From: Pontibacter fetidus
GTDB taxonomy: Bacteria; Bacteroidota; Bacteroidia; Cytophagales; Hymenobacteraceae
DNA: 64,000 nucleotides
Assembly: GCF_010119545.1 (NCBI RefSeq)
Contig: NZ_JAAEAA010000003.1
Coordinates: 62,001 to 126,000, forward strand
Direction of reading: 5' to 3'
The notes below the pieces were generated by a model. The model ran no database searches, was not told the origin of the DNA, and saw nothing but the letters and a program-made list of their open reading frames with translations. A program made the position numbers and the translations under genes. Positions 42,603 to 50,692 of the stretch are shown piece by piece. The number at the start of each line of letters is the position of its first letter. Within the stretch, counting starts at the first letter, position 1.

Positions 42603-44646
42603 AACCTATGTTGTAATAGCCATTCTCCTGCTGCATCATCGGGTTTTGTTCCGGGTAAACTATAATAAAGCTGTTGTCTTTATAGTTTCTCGAAAGCAGG
42701 CGCGGTACATAATCCATATTGCTGTTATACGATATGGTACCTCGCCTAGCTGATATTACTACGATCATATCATCCGTCCGGAGTTGTGTACGCATATCCT
42801 CCAGTTCTTTAAAATCTTTTAGCGGTTCGAAAACAGCTTCCACAGCTGGTTTCGAAGTAGTTATAGTTTGCCTAATCTTATTTAAGGTTCTTCTCCTGCC
42901 TTTAAACACAATCTTCGCTCCGAGTTGTACCGATAATGTTTTTACAGACCGCAGCCAACGCAGGTAGCCCCTTTCCAGTTCTGCGTTTAAAGGCACTATA
43001 ATTACCAGGCGCTGGGTAGTGTTAAGTGGCTGCACAATTTTGCTTACCAGTATCATCTGCTCCGTATTCTCCAGCAAATTATCCAGTACCGTCCCAAAGA
43101 TCCTGTCTCGGGTTGTTATTTTGGCGTTCCAGCCTAAAACCACTTCCGTTATCATCAGCTCTTTTATCGCCCTCAGTATGCCATCCGATATATTAAGATC
43201 AATTTTAGAAACCAGTTGTACATCGTGGTCTGTTGCCGAGGCATGTTTTATAGCTTCCTGCAGCATTTTGTTTTTCCTGAAGATCTCTTCCTCGGCATGC
43301 TCGTTATCTATTACCACAGCCAGCGGATAGATGGGCTCATTGTAATCCGGATTGTTCAGCATGATAGATAAATCTACCAGGCTTTCTATAGTTGCCGGGT
43401 TAGCGATCGGTACCAGAATACGGTCGGGTTTTTCGCTTAGGTCCGGTTTTTTGCGGCTCTCCATAATAGCCAGTGTTTTGCCAGCTTTTTCGGTAATAAA
43501 CGAGCTCACCAGGCTTGTTGCCAGTATCAGTACCACTGTCATGTTCAGGGCAAATTCCTGTACTATACCAAACTCGAAACCGACCAATATTACAGCCAGG
43601 GTTGCTGCTGCCCTTGCGGTGCTTAGCCCGAAAATAAGGTTACGCTGTGTAAGTGAGTAGCCGTATAGCTTCTGTGTGATGAAAGCTGCTATCCATTTAG
43701 AGGCTATTGCGAGCAGGGTTACAGTTACCACTATCAACAACGATTGCCAGCCCTCGAACAGCACGCTTATATCTACCAGCATTCCTACACTCAGCAAAAA
43801 GAAAGGCACGAATATATTATTACCCACAAACTCCAGCCTGTTCATTAGCGCCGATGTATGCGGTATTAATTGGTTCAGTGCCAGGCCAGCCAAAAAGGCT
43901 CCTAATATAGCTTCCACACCGGCCAGTTCGGCCAGGAAAGATGCCAGGAACACCAGGGCCAGCACGAATATGAACTGTGCTCCTTTTTCGCTCTCTATCT
44001 GTTTAAATACTGCTTTTGCTATCAGTGGAAAAATAAAAAGTACCACACCAACAAATGCACTCAACTTAAGCGCCAGAACAAGCCAGTAGCCCAATGTAAC
44101 GTTACCTTGCGTAGAGCCAACTATAACCGCCAGCACCAGGAGCACTGCGGTATCGGTAATAATTGTGCCGCCTATAGTTACTGTAACTGCCTCATTTTTG
44201 GCCAGCCCCAGTTTTGATATGATCGGGTATGCCAGCAAGGTATGAGATGCAAACATACAGCCTAGCAATATTGCTGACTTTGTTTCATAACCGAAAAGAT
44301 ATATAAAGCTTAGTGTTCCTATAGAAATCGGTATCAGGAAGGTGAGTACGCCGTAAACTATACTTCTCGATTTTGTTTTCTTAAAACCGATCATATCCAT
44401 TTCGAGCCCGGCCAGGAACATAATGTAAAGTATCCCCACTGTCCCGAACAGGATCATGCTTGCGTCCCTTTCCAAAATTCCGAAACCATTTGGCCCCACA
44501 ATTACACCCGCTATAATCAGCCCCACTATACCTGGTATGCGTAGCCGTTTCAGGATGATCGTGGATGCCAATATAATCAGCAACACCAATGCAAAAATTA
44601 GTACCGGATCTTCGAAAGGAGTTGTAAGCTTGAGCAGTAGTTTCAT
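42571..44646 (-). CDS. CPA2-family cation:proton antiporter with Usp-like domain
   Basis: A 691-residue protein. Residues 1-390 are a Na+/H+-exchanger domain with about 12 membrane segments, including GIVGLIIAGVIVGPNGFG and AGVEAILGAFLAGLALNQLI. The cytoplasmic part from about 400 (RILVPIANPATIESLVDLSI) resembles a universal-stress-protein domain, repeated weakly toward the end. It exchanges Na+ or K+ for protons. The gene starts at the edge of the candidate replication origin and is transcribed away from it. Confidence 0.9.
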   Translation of the reverse strand: MKLLLKLTTPFEDPVLIFALVLLIILASTIILKRLRIPGIVGLIIAGVIVGPNGFGILERDASMILFGTVGILYIMFLAGLEMDMIGFKKTKSRSIVYGVLTFLIPISIGTLSFIYLFGYETKSAILLGCMFASHTLLAYPIISKLGLAKNEAVTVTIGGTIITDTAVLLVLAVIVGSTQGNVTLGYWLVLALKLSAFVGVVLFIFPLIAKAVFKQIESEKGAQFIFVLALVFLASFLAELAGVEAILGAFLAGLALNQLIPHTSALMNRLEFVGNNIFVPFFLLSVGMLVDISVLFEGWQSLLIVVTVTLLAIASKWIAAFITQKLYGYSLTQRNLIFGLSTARAAATLAVILVGFEFGIVQEFALNMTVVLILATSLVSSFITEKAGKTLAIMESRKKPDLSEKPDRILVPIANPATIESLVDLSIMLNNPDYNEPIYPLAVVIDNEHAEEEIFRKNKMLQEAIKHASATDHDVQLVSKIDLNISDGILRAIKELMITEVVLGWNAKITTRDRIFGTVLDNLLENTEQMILVSKIVQPLNTTQRLVIIVPLNAELERGYLRWLRSVKTLSVQLGAKIVFKGRRRTLNKIRQTITTSKPAVEAVFEPLKDFKELEDMRTQLRTDDMIVVISARRGTISYNSNMDYVPRLLSRNYKDNSFIIVYPEQNPMMQQENGYYNIGYGNETNQQSL

Positions 44647-45279
44647 TCGTTCTATTTTGGTTCTTTTTTATCTTCTTCTTAAAGATACACTTTTTAAAAT
44701 TTCTCTTTTTTCTCCCTGTTCCACACCTTTCCACATCTTCAACCCTCTAATTATTTTAAAAAACTTAAATCTTAAATTCTTCTTTCTTTCACTATTTAGG
44801 CTGTTTATAAGTGCATAAGTTTTATGTTTCACGGGCTTAGCTTATAACTTGTTTACGGTTTCTTTATTCTTCCACAGTTGTTCCACAGTTCCGAACTTCC
44901 GATGTTTTTATAGTTCAGATGCTTAAATGGCTTATCCACTTTTTGAGGTTTTATGTGTATTTCTTTTTACACACTTGTTCCACGCGTGGAAAACTGTTTT
45001 TTTCATGTGTACTTATAAACCTGTTTCCACTTTTTAGCGTGGAACATGCCCTTTTTTACTCCTGGTTCTCGTGGGGTGTTTATCTTTTCAATACTTTACC
45101 CACTTTTATCCACAGTTATACCCCACTTGTTTGTGGATTTCTATTGCCAACTTTTAGATTTCTGTTTTTGTTTTCAAATTTCTGTATAGATATCCATTTC
45201 TAGCTGTTTTATACCCGGTGGAACATGTATACCTACGTGCTTAAACACCGGTTCGCTTAACCTGTGAAACAACAGGCAT
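44647..45279. other. Candidate chromosomal replication origin (oriC)
   Basis: A 633-base gene-free stretch, markedly AT-rich. DnaA boxes: TTATCCACA (45106-45114, a perfect match) and TTATCCACT (44932-44940, one mismatch). Weaker CCACA motifs occur at TGTTCCACA (44717-44725), CTTTCCACA (44727-44735), TCTTCCACA (44868-44876) and TGTTCCACA (44879-44887), and an inverse TGTGGATTT at 45132-45140. A possible unwinding region is the A/T-only run around 44750-44785. A palindrome TTCCACGCGTGGAA sits at 44978-44991. mnmG, a gene often near oriC, and a perfect parS are close. Confidence 0.55.
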
Positions 45280-45315
45280 AAAAAAAGGAGGTCCGTTTCC
45301 GGATCTCCTTTTTTT
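45280..45315 (-). terminator. Terminator of the Big_5 lipoprotein gene
   Basis: AAAAAAAGGAGgTCCG pairs with CGGAtCTCCTTTTTTT (45300-45315). It overlaps the stop codon of the gene ending at 45314 and marks the right edge of the candidate oriC. Confidence 0.8.
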
Positions 45316-46927
45316 ACATTTCAATTTTTATGTCTTCCAGTTCCCAGTTTGCTCTTATTTCTATCGGGTTCGGGTAGATCATTACTTTTTCAGGCTCCTT
45401 TTTAAAATCTGGTGTGCCTCTCTCCCATTTGCCGTTATTATTCTCATCAATCAGAACCCGTATAGTATAAATGCCTGGCGGCACATCTCTGAATTGAAAT
45501 CCGCGCCCATTCTTTGATTCTTTTACCACATTATATTTACCATCGAGTAGCTGAACTGTAAAGGATTTTGCCGGAATGTTTACTATACCTTTTACGCTGC
45601 CTGTGCCTTGCTCCTCTCCTATAGTTATTGGCAATTCCGGGAAGCGTAATTTTTTTCCATCCAATGCTACGATCTGGGTACTGTCTAACACAATAGTATA
45701 AGGCCGTTGCCGTGTACTTAATTTAGGGATTGTAAATGTGAGTTCGGTAGATGTTTTATCCAAGGTTATCTGTTCTGGGTATTTGAGTTTTATACCATTC
45801 GTCGAATCAGACATTATACTTATCGGGTTTGCTCCTGTTACTTTTACCTGTGTCTGTAATTCTATAGTTAATTTTTGGCCAGGTCGGTAAGTTGTGGTTC
45901 CGTTTGTTTTGTTGATAAGCTTTATGCTGGCGCCTTGAATGCGCTGTGTATAATCCTGTCCGAAATCAACTTGAATCGTGTCTATAGTTGAATTTCCTAA
46001 TGAATCTGATGCCGTTACTAACACTTTTCCGCCATTAAATTTCGGGGTTTTAAAGAGCTCTATTGTTTTGCCGTCTGGCAGTGCTTTTAAAAGTATCGTG
46101 TCTTTGGTTGTTGCATTAAGCGCCTTTACTTTCTCAATCCCTTCGCTGTATGTTATGGCCAACCGGTCTATTAGTTTTTGCCGTTGCAAGGATACCGGCT
46201 TCTTACTATCCAGCCTGAATGTTCGGAGCGTTACTTGTTGTGTGTCGGGTTTTATAGAGATCGGATCTTCCAGGAAACCTATTTTTTCTGCTTCGTTATC
46301 GTACAGGCTGTTTGTATTTTTATCAAGCAAAGCAAATATCTTATAGTTGCCTTCGCGTATATTTTCAAATTTGAACTGGCCGGTTGCATCTGTTTGTGTC
46401 TGGTAATAAGGTCTGCTCTTCCGGATATTGGTAGTATCGTCTGCTGGGTAAAGCGCAACTATAGCATCTTTTTCCGGTTGCTGTGTCATTAGGTCTACCA
46501 CTGTTCCTGCCACCCTACTCGAGTCGATATAACTTCCGGTACTAAATGAAAGCTTCAATCCTTTGGCAATATTTTTTTCGGTGATATCTGCTATACCTTC
46601 CCTGAAGTTGAAAATATAGGTGGTGCTATCCTGTAAAGGCTTCTCGAATAACAGCTCCATCACCTTTTCATTCACTTTGATTTTATATTTATTATCCGTG
46701 AATGGCGTAATGAGCAACTGTTTCTGCAGGTTGTTCTGCTGCACAGGCTCATCAAATTCCAGGCTTATAGTTTTGCCGTCTACATTTAGTTGCTGGTCTT
46801 TTGGATTGCTGCTTACTAGGGTGGGCGGTGTGGTATCTTTTGCTCCGCCTTCCGGGCTGCTAACGCTGGCGCAGGATGCCATTGCAAGTACTGATGCAAC
46901 CGCAAATGCTGTGTTGATAATTTTCAT
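45314..46927 (-). CDS. Ig-like (Big_5) domain lipoprotein
   Basis: A 537-residue lipoprotein (signal MKIINTAFAVASVLAMASCA). A Big_5 domain of SbsA type follows (TPPTLVSSNPKDQQLNVDGK), with LEFDEPVQQNNLQKQLLITP. The middle has a carboxypeptidase-regulatory-like region (AGTVVDLMTQQPEKDAIVAL). The end contains IRVLIDENNNGKWERGTPDF. It is probably a surface lipoprotein of structural or binding type. The order with the methyltransferase and mnmG is one I know from Bacteroidota genomes. Confidence 0.85.
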   Translation of the reverse strand: MKIINTAFAVASVLAMASCASVSSPEGGAKDTTPPTLVSSNPKDQQLNVDGKTISLEFDEPVQQNNLQKQLLITPFTDNKYKIKVNEKVMELLFEKPLQDSTTYIFNFREGIADITEKNIAKGLKLSFSTGSYIDSSRVAGTVVDLMTQQPEKDAIVALYPADDTTNIRKSRPYYQTQTDATGQFKFENIREGNYKIFALLDKNTNSLYDNEAEKIGFLEDPISIKPDTQQVTLRTFRLDSKKPVSLQRQKLIDRLAITYSEGIEKVKALNATTKDTILLKALPDGKTIELFKTPKFNGGKVLVTASDSLGNSTIDTIQVDFGQDYTQRIQGASIKLINKTNGTTTYRPGQKLTIELQTQVKVTGANPISIMSDSTNGIKLKYPEQITLDKTSTELTFTIPKLSTRQRPYTIVLDSTQIVALDGKKLRFPELPITIGEEQGTGSVKGIVNIPAKSFTVQLLDGKYNVVKESKNGRGFQFRDVPPGIYTIRVLIDENNNGKWERGTPDFKKEPEKVMIYPNPIEIRANWELEDIKIEM

Positions 46928-47002
46928 AGGTCAGGCCTTTTAAATGAAAAGAGGCAAACTTTCGCTTGCCTTTTCCACCATATCGTTAGGTTCTTTTTAT
47001 AC

Positions 47003-47890
47003 TTATTTTCTTTTAGCTACAAATATCAGACTGGAGTAATCGTTGCCATTTTTCTCTGCATAGCTATTCGATTTAAAACCATTTACTACACTGCTGATCA
47101 TTTTAGTTTTACCTTCTTTATGCTTTTCGCTCAGCATGCTTACATAGTACGCATCAAACTTCATGGGCAGCACTTCCTCCAGTTGCATTTTATGCTTCTT
47201 TAAAAAGCGCTTCATGGTTGGCTGCGTAAAATGATACAGGTGGCGTGGCACATCATATGCTGCCCAGTTCTCCTTATACTCTTTTGCGTCGTGCGAGTCT
47301 GCATTTGGCACCGCAATTATAAGAACACCATCTTCCGTTAGATGCGAGATCAGTTGGCTTATAGTTTCATTCAGCGTGTGGATATGTTCTAGTACATGCC
47401 AAAGCGTTATTACGTTAAACTTGCTATTTGCCAGTTCTGCTATGTTTGTAGCTATAGTTATCCCCACAGATGCAGCTGCCATTTCACGGGCTTTATCGTT
47501 CGGTTCTATCCCCTGTACATTCCATCCATCTTTTCTGCAAGCCGTTAGAAATACACCAGTTCCACAACCATAATCCAATATACTTCCTTTGCCCGGAGCA
47601 TATCGGTTTATCAATTCAACTTTCTGCTTGGTAGTAATAGAGCGTACCACATGGTAAGCCCTGTTTATAATTCCGGTTTTAGTGTTGCTGTGTGAAATAT
47701 AGTCTTCGGATTCGTAATAACTTCCTATACTTTCTACATCCGGGCGCGGATTTGTAAACTTGAATGTACAGTTCTCACACTCTACAATTACAAAGCTCTC
47801 CTTTGAAACCGAGTTATCTGTTACTACTAAAAAGTTTTTGAATTCTTCTTTGCCACATATCGGGCAGTGCTCCAGTCTTTCGTAGCTCAT
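47003..47890 (-). CDS. Class I SAM-dependent methyltransferase with zinc ribbon
   Basis: A 295-residue protein. The N-terminus carries a zinc ribbon (CPICGKEEF and CENC), typical of Methyltransf_23/Ubie-like enzymes. The SAM-binding motif is GSILDYGCGTGVFLTACRKD; further features are LWHVLEHIHTL and LIIAVPNADS. The substrate is unknown. Its start follows the stop of mnmG by one base, so the two are coupled. Confidence 0.85.
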   Translation of the reverse strand: MSYERLEHCPICGKEEFKNFLVVTDNSVSKESFVIVECENCTFKFTNPRPDVESIGSYYESEDYISHSNTKTGIINRAYHVVRSITTKQKVELINRYAPGKGSILDYGCGTGVFLTACRKDGWNVQGIEPNDKAREMAAASVGITIATNIAELANSKFNVITLWHVLEHIHTLNETISQLISHLTEDGVLIIAVPNADSHDAKEYKENWAAYDVPRHLYHFTQPTMKRFLKKHKMQLEEVLPMKFDAYYVSMLSEKHKEGKTKMISSVVNGFKSNSYAEKNGNDYSSLIFVAKRK

Positions 47891-49753
47891 TTATTTGCCT
47901 AAGTATACCATCAATACTGAAATATCAGCCGGAGAAACGCCACTTATTCTGGATGCCTGGCCTATAGTTTCTGGCTGCACCTTAAATAGTTTTTCTTTTG
48001 CTTCTGCTGATAAAGCAGGTATGTTACGGTAATTGATCTTGTCTTTTATGATATAGTTTTCGAGTTCGCCCATCTTCGCAGCCATCGTATGTTCTTTTTC
48101 AATATAGCTTTCATACTTCACTGCTATTTCGGCCTGCTCTATACTATCAACTTTAAACTTACTTAAATATTCTCTAACAGATGGTATAGCTTCTGCTATA
48201 TGTTGGATCTCTATGTTCGGACGCTTGATCAATTGGCCGGCTCGCTGCTTTTCTATGATCGGTGCAGAACCTAGCTCCTCCAACTTACTGTTGATATCTC
48301 CCGGCTCGATTGGCTTATTATTTAAGTAAGCGATGATTTCGGCTGTTTCCTCTATCTTCTTTTCCACAGCTTTTAACCGGCTTTCATCAGCTAAACCAAG
48401 TTCATAACCCAGCTTTGTTAGTCGGATATCGGCGTTGTCCTGGCGTAACAGAATGCGGTGCTCTGCTCTTGAAGTGAACATACGGTATGGCTCTTCTGTA
48501 CCTTTATTTACAAGGTCATCAATTAATACGCCGATGTAAGCTTCTGATCTTTTCAGTATTAATGGCTCCTTGTTATTAATCTTATTATGAGCATTTATAC
48601 CTGCCATCAATCCCTGGCAAGCTGCTTCTTCGTAACCGGTAGTCCCGTTTATCTGGCCTGCAAAGTATAGGTTCTCTACCAGCTTGGTCTCTAATGTCAG
48701 GTTGAGTTGGGTCGGTGGGAAAAAGTCGTACTCGATTGCATAACCCGGACGGAACATTTTGGCATTTTCGAAGCCTACGATTTTACGCAGCGCTTTTAAT
48801 TGCACATCCTCTGGTAACGAGCTCGAGAAACCATTTACATAGACTTCCACAGTGCTCCATCCTTCCGGCTCCACAAATATCTGGTGGCGGTCGCGGTCAG
48901 CAAAGCGGTTAATCTTATCTTCTATACTTGGGCAATAGCGCGGGCCTAATCCCTGAATACGTCCCTGGAACATCGGAGACTTTTCGAAACCAGTTTTCAG
49001 GATCTCGTGTACTTCAGAATTGGTATAGGTTATGTAGCAGCTGCGTTGCTGGGCAAGCGGAGTAGTTTCGGTGTAAGAGAATTTAGATGGGTTCTCATCT
49101 CCGAACTGTTCCTCCATTCGGCTATAGTCAAGCGAGCGGCCATCTACACGCGGTGGTGTTCCGGTCTTCATGCGGCCAGCTTCAAAACCCAATTCAACCA
49201 ATTGTTCAGTCAACCCTTTTGCTGATTTTTCAGCTGCGCGGCCACCACCTAACTGGCGTTCACCGATGTGGATAATACCATTCAAAAATGTGCCATTCGT
49301 TAAAACAACAGCTTTTCCACGTATAGTTATCCCCAGGCTTGTGCGTACTCCAACTGCTCTTCCCTGCTCTACTTCTATACCTGTCACCATCTCCTGCCAG
49401 AAGTCAACATTCTCAGTTTGCTCTAGTGTCAGGCGCCAGGCTTCGGCAAAACGCATGCGGTCGCTTTGCGCACGTGGACTCCACATAGCTGGGCCTTTTG
49501 ATTTGTTCAGCATTCTGAACTGAATCATGGTCTGGTCGGTAATGATACCACTCATACCACCTAGTGCATCAACTTCACGAACAATCTGCCCTTTTGCCAC
49601 ACCACCCATTGCTGGGTTGCACGACATTTGCGCAATCGTGTTCATGTTCATGGTTGCTAGCAGCACCTTTGAACCCATTTTTGCAGCAGCAGCAGCGGCC
49701 TCGCAACCTGCGTGGCCTGCTCCTACAACTATAATATCGTATTCTGGAAACAT
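47891..49753 (-). CDS. mnmG: tRNA uridine-5-carboxymethylaminomethyl modification enzyme MnmG
   Basis: A 620-residue flavoprotein (formerly GidA). The FAD motif is VVGAGHAGCEAAAAAAKMGS; other family motifs are NPAMGGVAKGQIVREVDALG, CPSIEDKINRFADR and GTTGYEEAACQGLMAGINAH. With MnmE it modifies the wobble uridine of several tRNAs. It is often found near oriC in bacteria. A perfect parS palindrome lies 18-37 bases upstream of its start. Confidence 0.96.
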   Translation of the reverse strand: MFPEYDIIVVGAGHAGCEAAAAAAKMGSKVLLATMNMNTIAQMSCNPAMGGVAKGQIVREVDALGGMSGIITDQTMIQFRMLNKSKGPAMWSPRAQSDRMRFAEAWRLTLEQTENVDFWQEMVTGIEVEQGRAVGVRTSLGITIRGKAVVLTNGTFLNGIIHIGERQLGGGRAAEKSAKGLTEQLVELGFEAGRMKTGTPPRVDGRSLDYSRMEEQFGDENPSKFSYTETTPLAQQRSCYITYTNSEVHEILKTGFEKSPMFQGRIQGLGPRYCPSIEDKINRFADRDRHQIFVEPEGWSTVEVYVNGFSSSLPEDVQLKALRKIVGFENAKMFRPGYAIEYDFFPPTQLNLTLETKLVENLYFAGQINGTTGYEEAACQGLMAGINAHNKINNKEPLILKRSEAYIGVLIDDLVNKGTEEPYRMFTSRAEHRILLRQDNADIRLTKLGYELGLADESRLKAVEKKIEETAEIIAYLNNKPIEPGDINSKLEELGSAPIIEKQRAGQLIKRPNIEIQHIAEAIPSVREYLSKFKVDSIEQAEIAVKYESYIEKEHTMAAKMGELENYIIKDKINYRNIPALSAEAKEKLFKVQPETIGQASRISGVSPADISVLMVYLGK

Positions 49754-49770
49754 GTATTTCTGAAATTAGA

Positions 49771-49790
49771 GATGTTTCACGTGAAACATC
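49771..49790. promoter_or_regulatory. ParB-binding site parS
   Basis: GATGTTTCACGTGAAACATC is a perfect 20-base palindrome. Its central 16 bases TGTTTCACGTGAAACA (49773-49788) match the consensus bacterial parS site. It lies in the spacer between ybeY and mnmG. parS sites cluster around oriC, which agrees with the candidate origin 4.5 kb away. Confidence 0.85.
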
Positions 49791-49819
49791 AACAAGAGAT
49801 TGGTAATTCCTTTTTGCGA

Positions 49820-50248
49820 TTAAAATTTACGCAAAGATAAGCAAGAATCTTCTTGTTTACGCATAAGTGCTTCCTGCTCATTGGTCTTATCTTTAAAACC
49901 AAGCAAATGAAGTACACCATGAATAAGGACGCGGTGAAGTTCGTCCTCGAAAGGTATTCCTAAAGTTTGGGCGTTATCGCGAACCCGATCAATGCTAACA
50001 AAAATATCACTTTCAACTACGCCTTCTTCGTCGGCATTGTCAAAAGTGATAATATCTGTGAGTGTGTCGTGGTCTAAATATTCTACATTTATCTGGTGCA
50101 GGTAATCATCAGAACAGAAAATGTAAGTTAAACCAGCCAGCTCAAAATTATGTTGCTCAATAATAGATGCAATCCAATCAGCTACTTGCTCCGGGTTCGA
50201 TAACGAAAATTCTATGTCTTCGCTATAAAACTCAATTGGATGATCCAT
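49820..50248 (-). CDS. ybeY: Endoribonuclease YbeY
   Basis: A 142-residue zinc enzyme for 16S rRNA maturation and ribosome quality control. The metal motif is VLIHGVLHLLGFKDKT: the first two His are present, but the third ligand, normally His in HGxLHLxGxDH, is replaced; this is common in Bacteroidota. Its start overlaps the end of the HATPase gene by 17 bases. Confidence 0.9.
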   Translation of the reverse strand: MDHPIEFYSEDIEFSLSNPEQVADWIASIIEQHNFELAGLTYIFCSDDYLHQINVEYLDHDTLTDIITFDNADEEGVVESDIFVSIDRVRDNAQTLGIPFEDELHRVLIHGVLHLLGFKDKTNEQEALMRKQEDSCLSLRKF

Positions 50249-50657
50249 TCTGTGGCATATCGATGTTAAATTTCAACTGTACTTTTTTACCCTGATCAAA
50301 GAAGTTTACTTCGTCGCAAAGGTTGCGCATCAGGAAAATACCACGGCCACCTGGGTTCTCCAGGTTCTCAGGAGCAGTTGGGTCCGGAAGGTTCTCATAG
50401 TCAAAGCCCGGACCTTCGTCTTCTACTTCAAACAACAATTGGTTGTCTTCTACCTGTAGGGTAAGGTAAACGTTTTTGTCTTTATCAAACTTGTTTCCGT
50501 GTCGGATAGCGTTATTCACAGACTCTGTCACAGCAACCATAATGTTGCCATAAATATCATCTTCAAACTCGAATTCTTCCTTTGAGTTGTCTATAAAACT
50601 TTCAATTACGCGGATGTTTTCGATTAAGGAAGGAATCTGAATTTTAACTTGATTCAT
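50232..50657 (-). CDS. HATPase anti-sigma-factor-like kinase
   Basis: A 141-residue single-domain ATPase of the GHKL type: N-box AVTESVNNAIRHGN, G1 box EDEGPGFDYENL and G2 box GRGIFLMRNL. It is of the SpoIIAB/RsbW group, which phosphorylates STAS antagonists or binds sigma factors; a STAS-like protein exists at 21377, but any link is speculation. It overlaps ybeY, and is preceded by the DUF4175 gene with a gap of 35 bases. Confidence 0.85.
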   Translation of the reverse strand: MNQVKIQIPSLIENIRVIESFIDNSKEEFEFEDDIYGNIMVAVTESVNNAIRHGNKFDKDKNVYLTLQVEDNQLLFEVEDEGPGFDYENLPDPTAPENLENPGGRGIFLMRNLCDEVNFFDQGKKVQLKFNIDMPQNGSSN

Positions 50658-50692
50658 ATTAATCTTAGGTATGTAAACTATTAGGTGCTTTT

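Noticed and set aside
44750..45180. Possible toxin-antitoxin or small-gene cluster in the AT-rich gap.
   Set aside because: The open frames here are low-complexity and Phe/Leu-rich; the DnaA boxes give a better explanation.
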